33,627 nt of DNA from a virus, in the IMG/VR virus record IMGVR_UViG_3300022752_000228, positions 1 to 33,627 of that record; one strand, 5' to 3'. The position numbers and the translations under genes were made by a program. The notes under the pieces were generated by a model. It was given only the letters and a program-made list of their open reading frames with translations, searched no databases and was not told where the DNA came from. Every line of letters starts with the position of its first letter. Position 1 is the stretch's first letter. This document shows positions 5,366-11,973 of the stretch, piece by piece.

Positions 5366-5567
5366 GTATCGTAAGAGGATTAAGAGAGTATCAGGGAGTC
5401 TAACGGAAAAGGTCTGGTACTTTAGGTGTCCAAACTGTACTATGCCGAAAGTAGTTGTGACTAAGTTGTTGCATGCGGAATGTGGTGGTCGTTATTGCAG
5501 AGGGAGGGTGTACCTACCGAAGCATAAGATTACTGAGAGTCAGTATAGGGAGTCAGTTTGTGAGTGA
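5355..5567 (+). CDS. Small basic protein with zinc-ribbon-like cysteines, 70 aa
   Basis: Start M-K-V-K-Y-R-K-R is chosen because AAGGA lies 5 nt before it; an ATG 6 nt earlier would be too close. The N-terminus is strongly basic. Residues about 26-50 contain C-P-N-C and then H-A-E-C-G-G-R-Y-C, a spacing that could bind one zinc ion. It overlaps the terS stop by 11 nt, so its translation is probably coupled to terS. First gene of the small-gene cassette between the terminase subunits. Function unknown. Confidence 0.62.
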   Translation: MKVKYRKRIKRVSGSLTEKVWYFRCPNCTMPKVVVTKLLHAECGGRYCRGRVYLPKHKITESQYRESVCE

Positions 5568-5718
5568 TGAGGTGGTAAAGCCGTTAAAGGTCCCTTTGAG
5601 TGAGTTGTTGCGACTTGCTCAAGAGACTGCGGAGGATGACATCCGGCAGGAAGATAGGGACAAGTTGATTGAGCGGGTAATGGAAGCGGTTAAGAAGGTA
5701 GAGGCAAATGACGTATAG
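5560..5718 (+). CDS. Small acidic helical protein, 52 aa, GTG start
   Basis: The frame is open from further upstream, but the GTG at 5560 (M-S-D-E-V-V-K-P-L) has AGGGAG about 6-8 nt before it and gives the usual short overlap (8 nt) with the preceding stop. The product is almost entirely helical and charged (L-R-L-A-Q-E-T-A-E-D-D-I-R-Q-E-D-R-D-K-L) and looks like a coiled coil. No family recognised. Confidence 0.6.
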   Translation: MSDEVVKPLKVPLSELLRLAQETAEDDIRQEDRDKLIERVMEAVKKVEANDV

Positions 5719-6259
5719 TTTAGTTGGAGAATTATCACGGCATATCTACTGCTATGTCGATAGCAGTTACACGCATACTGAATGCCAAGGCTTTTTGCCG
5801 TGTGTTTGGTTTGGCTTAGTGTCGTATCCAGGCAGAACGTGGGGTTGTACGGTGATGTTAGAGTGTGGAGCGATTTACCGTAACGTTCCGGCTCATGCGA
5901 TAGCGTTTGATAAGGACCCACAAAATCCCTGGTTCGCAGATGAGGCTCAGAGTTATGACTGTTACGGAGAACGATTTACGACACTAGAATATACCTACCT
6001 TTCTGGCTTGGATTGTAAAGCTAAGTGCAAGGATATCCCGTATGAAGGTAAATATTTATTTACCGTTGCTCCGGTAGGTGACGGCTATAGTGCGTATCCA
6101 GAGCAAGCTAAGGAGTTTTGTTTTATTCAGCTTGATAACGGACGTCTGACCATCCAGCCTACCAACCATGTAGTGTTTAGAGAGCGTAGTTTTACCGACA
6201 ATAAGCTGGAGTTTCCTAGCGGATTACGACGGCAAACAGATATATGGAGTGCGGAATGA
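5708..6259 (+). CDS. Hypothetical protein, 183 aa
   Basis: The product starts M-T-Y-S-L-V-G-E-L-S-R and overlaps the preceding gene by 11 nt. It is rich in Tyr, Phe, Trp and Cys (at least nine cysteines, for example C-Y-V-D, T-E-C-Q-G, L-P-C-V-W, D-C-K-A-K-C-K) and looks like a globular, mostly beta protein without a signal peptide or membrane segment. The cysteine pattern is irregular and not a clear zinc site. No family recognised. It lies in the cassette between terS and terL and overlaps the next gene as ATGA. Confidence 0.7.
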   Translation: MTYSLVGELSRHIYCYVDSSYTHTECQGFLPCVWFGLVSYPGRTWGCTVMLECGAIYRNVPAHAIAFDKDPQNPWFADEAQSYDCYGERFTTLEYTYLSGLDCKAKCKDIPYEGKYLFTVAPVGDGYSAYPEQAKEFCFIQLDNGRLTIQPTNHVVFRERSFTDNKLEFPSGLRRQTDIWSAE

Positions 6260-6576
6260 AAACACCTGAAGAGTTGGCAGAAGAGTACAACAAGCAATTA
6301 GAGCAAGTGCCTATCATGTACTATTTGCCGACAGAGCCATGCCGCAAAGCCTTCCTTGCTGGCTACCAAGCCGCAGTGCCGCAGTGGGTCAGTGTGCAGG
6401 ACCGTTGGCCTAAAGATGGTGAAGCTGTATTGATTACTGAAGGTATCAATGTCGGGATTTGTAAAGCTGTAGTTGTTCAGTTTGAAGGTCATGCCAGATT
6501 GGGGTGGGAGAAGCGATTTGATACTGGGGACACAAGCCACTGGATGCCGCTACCTAAGTTACCGGAGGACAAATGA
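6256..6576 (+). CDS. DUF551-like protein, paralogue 1 (106 aa)
   Basis: Start M-K-T-P-E-E-L-A-E-E-Y is chosen (GGAG 6 nt upstream) over an ATG 12 nt earlier. Two parts are visible. The first is a helical N-terminal segment with K-T-P-E-E-L-A and F-L-A-G-Y-Q-A-A. The second is a C-terminal domain of the DUF551 type, W-V-S-V-Q-D-R-W-P to H-W-M-P-L-P. DUF551 proteins are common small phage proteins of unknown biochemical role. The same two parts recur at 6773-7138, and the N-terminal part alone at 6573-6776. Two stretches of 18 and 22 nt are identical between this gene and the 6773 gene. Confidence 0.8.
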   Translation: MKTPEELAEEYNKQLEQVPIMYYLPTEPCRKAFLAGYQAAVPQWVSVQDRWPKDGEAVLITEGINVGICKAVVVQFEGHARLGWEKRFDTGDTSHWMPLPKLPEDK

Positions 6577-6776
6577 AAACACCTAAAGAATTGGCGGAGG
6601 AATACGTTCATGCATGGTGGGGACCAAGAGAAGATAACATGACTCTTGCGACACGGCAGGCGTTTCTCGCTGGCTACAAAGCTGGATACGAAAGCCTATG
6701 CGATCAGATACAATTCCTAGAGTCGCAGCTACGACAAGCTAATGGCATGGTGATGAAATTGGAGGCAGAGAGATGA
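6573..6776 (+). CDS. Paralogue 2: N-terminal KTPEE module only, no DUF551 (67 aa)
   Basis: It has GGAGG before the ATG and overlaps the previous gene as ATGA. It repeats the N-terminal module (M-K-T-P-K-E-L-A-E-E-Y and F-L-A-G-Y-K-A-G-Y) but ends in a short amphipathic coiled-coil tail (Q-F-L-E-S-Q-L-R-Q-A-N) where its neighbours carry DUF551. It may therefore be a truncated duplicate that gained a dimerising tail, or the ancestral single-domain form. Function unknown. Confidence 0.75.
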   Translation: MKTPKELAEEYVHAWWGPREDNMTLATRQAFLAGYKAGYESLCDQIQFLESQLRQANGMVMKLEAER

Positions 6777-7138
6777 GTAAGACACCTGAAGAGATGGCGC
6801 ATTATTATGCTGACAGGTTGCATGAACGCATAGCTCACACCGGTGTCTTTGTTGAGGGTTTTGTCGCTGGCTACCAAGCCGCAAAGGAGTCGAACTCTCT
6901 GGAAAAGCCGGATGGTTCCAACTCTTCGAATAATTCGAACGGTTGGATTTCGGTTAAGGATCGGTTGCCGGAATTTTGCGAAGATGTTCTTGTTCGTGGT
7001 GAATGTGGAATTATAGATCAAGGTCTTAGAATAAAACGGAGCCATAGTGATGAATGGGTATGGAGCGCACTCAATTACTCAGGTTGTGCCGAAGAAGTCA
7101 CCCACTGGATGCCGCTACCTAAGTCGCCGGACGAATAA
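6773..7138 (+). CDS. DUF551-like protein, paralogue 3 (121 aa)
   Basis: N-terminal module S-K-T-P-E-E-M-A-H-Y-Y ... F-V-A-G-Y-Q-A-A is followed by a Ser/Asn linker (G-S-N-S-S-N-N-S-N-G) and a DUF551-type domain (W-I-S-V-K-D-R-L-P, then V-T-H-W-M-P-L-P). GGAGG lies 8 nt before the ATG. The linker is absent from paralogue 1, so the two domains are physically separable. All three paralogues are translationally coupled in tandem by ATGA overlaps. Confidence 0.8.
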   Translation: MSKTPEEMAHYYADRLHERIAHTGVFVEGFVAGYQAAKESNSLEKPDGSNSSNNSNGWISVKDRLPEFCEDVLVRGECGIIDQGLRIKRSHSDEWVWSALNYSGCAEEVTHWMPLPKSPDE

Positions 7139-7440
7139 TGGATAACCAATCAGTACAAAATAGGTTGTATTCTTACATTGTTTTAAACACTAGTGGCGAT
7201 CAACAGCCTGAAGAGATTTGGATTAACAGCGATGATTTTAAAGAGTTGTACGCAGAGTTAAAGGAAATACAACGTTACGATTCATTTGCTATACAAGCTC
7301 CATACGACAAACTATTGGCTGGTTTTAGAGCGGTATTATTTAGCGGTGCGGCAATTATCATAAATCCAAAAGCGCCACCTTTGCCAAAAACCTGCGAAGA
7401 AATGAAAGATTGGGTTAATGTTCCTTTTAAGGAGGAATAA
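7138..7440 (+). CDS. Hypothetical protein, 100 aa
   Basis: Begins M-D-N-Q-S-V-Q-N-R-L-Y-S-Y and directly follows the previous stop (TAATG), so translation is probably coupled; there is no strong ribosome-binding site. The product is soluble, mixed alpha/beta, with a hydrophobic stretch near the C-terminus (F-R-A-V-L-F-S-G-A-A-I-I-I) too short and central to call a membrane span with confidence. No family recognised. Confidence 0.65.
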   Translation: MDNQSVQNRLYSYIVLNTSGDQQPEEIWINSDDFKELYAELKEIQRYDSFAIQAPYDKLLAGFRAVLFSGAAIIINPKAPPLPKTCEEMKDWVNVPFKEE

Positions 7441-7646
7441 TGGGAATTGAGCATAGGATGAAGGATGAAGAACCGCAGTCAAGGCGATGCCCCTGTTGTC
7501 TTTATCTAAGCACGCTGTCAACCAAAGATGGGCATGATTACTACTTTTACTGCCAGAATCCTAACTGCTCGGCAGAGCGCATTTATGGTAGTAATGCAGT
7601 GATGATGTCTGGTCACAACGTGGTAAAAAGCGATGACGACACCTAG
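7440..7646 (+). CDS. Small zinc-ribbon-like protein, 68 aa
   Basis: AAGGAGG lies just upstream of the ATG. Residues about 17-43 carry C-P-C-C and C-Q-N-P-N-C around a beta-hairpin-like stretch (D-Y-Y-F-Y), the arrangement of a treble-clef or zinc-ribbon finger of the kind seen in many small phage restriction-alleviation or Lar-like proteins. The latter link is only a resemblance. It overlaps the next gene by 14 nt. Confidence 0.65.
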   Translation: MGIEHRMKDEEPQSRRCPCCLYLSTLSTKDGHDYYFYCQNPNCSAERIYGSNAVMMSGHNVVKSDDDT

Positions 7647-7812
7647 ATATTGGCAGTGTCCTCACTGCGACGAGGTCTATATGGTAGATGAAGGGTTTTT
7701 ACCTGATCTGACTCAGTGTGAAGAATGCGAAGAGGACGTGTCGCCGAAAGAGTGCGAGATGGATGAGCTAGACTTTTGGGCATACTGCAACGACCTTAAA
7801 AACGAGTATTAG
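7633..7812 (+). CDS. Second small zinc-ribbon-like protein, 59 aa, coupled to terL
   Basis: A short frame beginning M-T-T-P-R-Y-W-Q-C-P-H-C and ending D-L-K-N-E-Y. The pair C-P-H-C and C-E-E-C (about residues 9-12 and 30-33) with an acidic middle and C-terminus fits a rubredoxin-like or zinc-ribbon knuckle. The stop TAG overlaps the GTG of terL by one base, so it may help recruit ribosomes to terL, which has no good site of its own. Confidence 0.65.
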   Translation: MTTPRYWQCPHCDEVYMVDEGFLPDLTQCEECEEDVSPKECEMDELDFWAYCNDLKNEY

Positions 7813-9230
7813 TGGACGAATACAAAGCAGACATTGACGAGCATATTGTATGGGCACCACAAACCGGCCCTCAAGAGGCTTTAATCCATTGTCCTATAAC
7901 GCTTATAGGCTACGGCGGCGCACGAGGTGGCGGTAAAACAGACGGTGTTTTAGGTAAATTTGCCGTAAAGCAGGAGCAACTAGGCAGTGACTTCAATGCG
8001 ATATTTTTTAGAAAAGAACTCCCTCAAGCGGATGACCTTATCGAACGGGCAAAGCAGATTTATCTGCCTTTACAAGCTCATTGGCAGGATCAAAAAAAGC
8101 AGTTTACTTTCAAAAGTGGTGGGCGGCTTCGCTTCCGTCCTTTGGCAAATGATGCAGACGCTGAAAAGTATCAGGGACAAAATCTTTCGGATTGCGCCAT
8201 AGAAGAAGCTGGAAACTACTCCGACCCAAGCTGTATTTGGAAGCTCTTTGGAGCGCTACGAGGTAGAGGTGGTGGGCAAATCCTTTTGACCTTTAACCCA
8301 GGCGGTGTAGGCCACGGATGGCTTAAAGAGTTGTTTATTAAGCCAGCGCCAAAGGGCATGAAGGTTTTACGCAAAGACCTCCCAAACGGAGCGTACTTTG
8401 AATACATCTACATTCCGAGCAGGGTACACGATAACCAGATTCTTTTGGCTCGTGACCCTGAATACATTAACCGCCTCCACATGGTTGGCAGTCCTGAGCT
8501 TGTCCGAGCATGGTTAGAGGGAGACTTTGAAATCCATGAAGGCTCTTATTTTCCTGAATTTTCTTCACGCCATATTGTTGCACCTTTTAACGTACCTAAG
8601 CATTGGCCTCGTTACCTTGGGTACGATTGGGGCTATCGTTCTCCTTTCGCCGCTGTATGGGGCGCTGTATCTAGTGGGCGGGATGATAGAGGCAATGAAG
8701 TACCGTACCCTAAAGGCTCAATTATCATATATCGAGAAATGTGGGGTAAAGGAGTTGATAATGTTGAGCAAGCTAATCGAATTGCAGCGGCCTCCGTCGG
8801 AGAAAATCCAGTAGCCGTAGCCGACCCGTCTATTTTTAGCCACGAGGGCGGACCAAGCATTAACGACCAATTTACGGCGGTTTTTGCCAAGTACAAGCAC
8901 CCATCCTTTCGAGGCGCAGACAACGACCGGATTTCTGGCTGGTCTCAGATACGGCAGCGGCTCATAGCTAAGCCTTCGCTTCTATACATCTTTACGAGTT
9001 GCCCATACTTGCTAGAAACTCTACCATCCATGTCAATAGACAAACGCAACCCAGAGGACATGGATACGTCGGGTAATGACCACGCCGTAGATGCCTTGCG
9101 ATACCTCTGCAAAGCTAGGTTAATAGACTCTAAGTGGGAACAACGTGCGGAAGTCTTTAACAAAGGTTTGATTAAGCTACAGGCGTATATCTCGCAGATG
9201 AGACAGCAACAGGGACGAGCCAAAATATGA
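7812..9230 (+). CDS. terL: Terminase large subunit (packaging ATPase/nuclease)
   Basis: The 472-aa protein has an ATPase domain with a Walker A at residues 33-43 (G-Y-G-G-A-R-G-G-G-K-T) and a Walker B region at I-E-E-A-G-N. A C-terminal RNase H-like nuclease follows, with acidic residues in G-Y-D-W-G-Y, V-A-D-P-S and H-A-V-D-A-L-R-Y-L. It cuts and pumps DNA into the procapsid through the portal. The start is a GTG overlapping the preceding stop; no other start gives the full N-terminus. The length is normal for the family. Confidence 0.97.
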   Translation: MDEYKADIDEHIVWAPQTGPQEALIHCPITLIGYGGARGGGKTDGVLGKFAVKQEQLGSDFNAIFFRKELPQADDLIERAKQIYLPLQAHWQDQKKQFTFKSGGRLRFRPLANDADAEKYQGQNLSDCAIEEAGNYSDPSCIWKLFGALRGRGGGQILLTFNPGGVGHGWLKELFIKPAPKGMKVLRKDLPNGAYFEYIYIPSRVHDNQILLARDPEYINRLHMVGSPELVRAWLEGDFEIHEGSYFPEFSSRHIVAPFNVPKHWPRYLGYDWGYRSPFAAVWGAVSSGRDDRGNEVPYPKGSIIIYREMWGKGVDNVEQANRIAAASVGENPVAVADPSIFSHEGGPSINDQFTAVFAKYKHPSFRGADNDRISGWSQIRQRLIAKPSLLYIFTSCPYLLETLPSMSIDKRNPEDMDTSGNDHAVDALRYLCKARLIDSKWEQRAEVFNKGLIKLQAYISQMRQQQGRAKI

Positions 9231-11728
9231 AATTGCAGCCTAAACCTCTCGTTGAAAAGTATTCCGCTCGTTGGTGGAAGTCTCAACTCACTCAAGCCGA
9301 GGAGCGCCGAAAAAAGTTTATACAAGCCGCTGAAGAATCCATCCGAGTGTATAACGCTCAAAAACAGGTGGGAATTCTTAACGATGCAGAAAGACGACTT
9401 AATGTTTGGTGGTATTGTATCAATACCCTTTTACCTGCTTACTATTCTTCCACCCCAAGAGCGGAAGTAAACCTTCGTAAGCACTCAGGCAGTATGCCAT
9501 ATCAGCTTGGGTCGGTCGTTATCGAGCGAAACACTCAGTATGCCATGGACTGCCACTTTGACTTTGACAAGGTAGGCTACCAAAGCGCCTTGCTATTCCT
9601 TGCAGTCGGCGAATCCGTTCTTTGGGCTCGGTATATACCGAAGTTTGAAAAGGTAATGGAGGAATTTGCTGTTATTCGTGACCCTTCGGGACAACTTATT
9701 GACGGCAAAGGTCAACCCTTCGACGGTGACGAGTCAGAGCTTACAGAAGCTGAAGGCGGTATTCTCATTGGTACGGCAGAAGTTGAAAAGAAGGTATCTG
9801 AAAAGGCTATTCTTGAGGTTATTCAGTATACCGACTATTTCTGCTCAGATGCTCGAAACGAGCAAGAGATAGAATGGCAGGGTCGCCGTGCGTTCATGGA
9901 CCGAGCGCAAGCCGAAAGTGTGTTTGGTAAAGAGATAGCTAAAGAGCTTTCTTACGACAGTTTCCCAGAGGTGTTGAAAAAAGACATCGCTCGCAAAGAC
10001 GATAAGTTTGAAGGCAAAGCCGAAATTTTCGAAATTTGGTGCGAAGCTACCAACAAGGTTTATTGGCTTCAAAAGGGTGGCGAAAAGACCATCATTGAAG
10101 AGTCAGAGCCGCCTATTAAGTTTGAAAAGTTTTACCCATGCGTGGTTATTCGTCAGTCAGTAGATCCTGACAGCGTAATTCCTGTTTCAGACTACAGCCA
10201 CGTTAAAGACCAAATCCTCGAAGTCGAGCGGCTTACAACCCGTATCCACGCAGTTACTCAGGCCATTCGTACGAACAGCCTTTACGATGCGACTTTGGGG
10301 AACCAAGTTGAAATGCTTATGTCTGGCGACCTAAAGCTTATTCCGGTCACTAATTGGCCGTCGTATAAGCAGCGTGGCGGCCTTGCTGCTGGCATTGAGG
10401 CGATGAACATTGAGCCATATATTAACGCTCTCAACATCCTTCAGACCGCACGGCAGACAGCTTTAGAGCAGCTTTACGAAACGCTTAAAGTATCTGACTT
10501 GCTTCGTGGAACAAGCGAACAATATAAGTCAGCTACGGCTAATCGACTAGAAAATCAATGGTCGTCGCTTGGTCTGATTGTACGACAAAACATGTTCTCT
10601 AAGTTTGTGTCGGACGCTATCAGCAATCTGGCAGTAATCATCTGCGAGCAGTTTGACGACCAGACTATTATGGAGGTAGCCGATGCCGACTCTCTCATTG
10701 AACCAACGCTGCCGCCTCCGCCGCCGATGCCAGAACCGATGCAAGAACCAATGCCACAGGATGATACAGGTATGGCACCGCCACCTCCACCGGCACCTAT
10801 GGCACCGCCTTATGATCCTCTTGCAGAAATCGACAAAGTTAAGCAGCAGATTATGCAAATTCTTCGGGACGATAAGAAACGAAGTTACCGCATCCAAATT
10901 GCTTCGGATTCTATGGTTGCAATCGACCAAGCGCAGCAACAGCAAGAAGCGACCGCATTAATGCAAACTGCCGGTCAATTCTTTGACCAGATGCGAGGCT
11001 TAGTAGACCAGTACCCACCTTTGTTGCAGTTCTCAATCGCACTCTTTCAGAACATGATTAAGCGTTACAAGGGAGGCAAAGAAGTTGATGGCTTATTTAC
11101 TTCAGCCCTTATGCAAATTGGTGAAATTGCTAAAGCGAAGGAGGAAGCAGCTAAGCAACCGCCGCCGCCGGATCCAGTTATGCAAGAGGTCCAAGGCCGG
11201 TTGCAAATAGCGCAAATTGAATCGCAAGCCAGACTGCAAGCTACGCAAATGGACATGCAGGATAAGGCAGCTAAGAACCAACTTAGCTACCAAGACCAGC
11301 AGCTCAAGATGCAGCGTGATCAACTGGAAACGCAGCTTCTTATGCAGAAGCAGCAATTTGAGGAATACGTTAAGCAACAAGAGCTTGCGCTTTCACAACA
11401 AGAGCTTCAGATTAAGCAATCAGCAGTGCAAGTTGATGTACTTAAAGTACAAGCTATGTCTGAGTCTGACGCTAACAAGCAAGCCATTACCCAGGAAACA
11501 AACCGCATGGCGCAAATGCTTGATCTTCAAAAGCTGGAGCTTGAGCAGATGCGTATCAAAGTCTCTGAGACCGAAAAGCTCATGGAAGAGAGACGGTTGG
11601 CGTCTGATAGCGAGCTTGAGCGAATCCGACTTAGCATGGATGCCATTCAGAAAAAAAGAAAGGCAACTATAATTAACGACACTCAAGGTAACCCGATTGG
11701 AATAGACATTCAGGATGTTATTGAATGA
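9227..11728 (+). CDS. Portal protein with long Gln-rich C-terminal extension
   Basis: The 833-aa product follows terL with an ATGA overlap. It has the core of a podovirus-type portal: a helical N-terminus and wing (W-W-Y-C-I-N-T-L-L-P-A-Y-Y-S), then a stem and crown up to about residue 485. A proline-rich linker follows at about residues 490-530 (P-P-P-P-P-M-P-E-P and A-P-P-P-P-P). The last 200 residues are a glutamine- and methionine-rich coiled coil (repeats such as Q-L-K-M-Q-R-D-Q-L-E-T-Q). The extension makes it longer than most portals and may reach into the capsid or hold scaffold. Twelve copies form the packaging vertex in known phages. Confidence 0.92.
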   Translation: MKLQPKPLVEKYSARWWKSQLTQAEERRKKFIQAAEESIRVYNAQKQVGILNDAERRLNVWWYCINTLLPAYYSSTPRAEVNLRKHSGSMPYQLGSVVIERNTQYAMDCHFDFDKVGYQSALLFLAVGESVLWARYIPKFEKVMEEFAVIRDPSGQLIDGKGQPFDGDESELTEAEGGILIGTAEVEKKVSEKAILEVIQYTDYFCSDARNEQEIEWQGRRAFMDRAQAESVFGKEIAKELSYDSFPEVLKKDIARKDDKFEGKAEIFEIWCEATNKVYWLQKGGEKTIIEESEPPIKFEKFYPCVVIRQSVDPDSVIPVSDYSHVKDQILEVERLTTRIHAVTQAIRTNSLYDATLGNQVEMLMSGDLKLIPVTNWPSYKQRGGLAAGIEAMNIEPYINALNILQTARQTALEQLYETLKVSDLLRGTSEQYKSATANRLENQWSSLGLIVRQNMFSKFVSDAISNLAVIICEQFDDQTIMEVADADSLIEPTLPPPPPMPEPMQEPMPQDDTGMAPPPPPAPMAPPYDPLAEIDKVKQQIMQILRDDKKRSYRIQIASDSMVAIDQAQQQQEATALMQTAGQFFDQMRGLVDQYPPLLQFSIALFQNMIKRYKGGKEVDGLFTSALMQIGEIAKAKEEAAKQPPPPDPVMQEVQGRLQIAQIESQARLQATQMDMQDKAAKNQLSYQDQQLKMQRDQLETQLLMQKQQFEEYVKQQELALSQQELQIKQSAVQVDVLKVQAMSESDANKQAITQETNRMAQMLDLQKLELEQMRIKVSETEKLMEERRLASDSELERIRLSMDAIQKKRKATIINDTQGNPIGIDIQDVIE

Positions 11729-11973
11729 GTACGGTAGTATCCAATTCAGCAGGTGCGGTTAATCCTGATATTCCTGTTGCTACCGTTGTTCGTAACGGCA
11801 GTGTGTATCAAGAAATTGTTGCTGGCATAGCAAACCAGCCGCACGATGAGATTGCGTTGTCGTACACAGGAACAAATCTAACTGGCGTTGTATATAAATT
11901 GGCTGGTGTAACTGTTGCGACTCTTACACTTGGTTATACAGGCTCAAATCTTACTAGCGTAGTGAGGAGTTAA
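11725..11973 (+). CDS. Small protein with internal YTG-NLT repeat, 82 aa
   Basis: Overlaps the portal stop as ATGA. The C-terminal half contains a short duplication, Y-T-G-T-N-L-T-G-V-V and Y-T-G-S-N-L-T-S-V-V, about 25 residues apart, and is beta-rich. It sits between the portal and the fibre gene and overlaps the fibre ATG by one base. It may be a virion-associated cap or fibre-connecting protein, but there is no recognised family. Confidence 0.65.
   Translation: MSTVVSNSAGAVNPDIPVATVVRNGSVYQEIVAGIANQPHDEIALSYTGTNLTGVVYKLAGVTVATLTLGYTGSNLTSVVRS

Noticed and set aside
5619-5921. Minus-strand frame of 100 aa in the terS-terL cassette
   Set aside because: Opposes two well-started coupled genes; no ribosome-binding site.
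10547-10945. Minus-strand frame of 132 aa inside the portal gene
   Set aside because: Shadow of the portal coding frame, with Arg/His/Trp-rich composition caused by its proline codons; no start site.
11217-11672. Plus-strand frame of 151 aa overlapping the portal C-terminus
   Set aside because: Ser/Arg/Leu-rich shadow in the second frame of Gln-rich portal codons; no ribosome-binding site.
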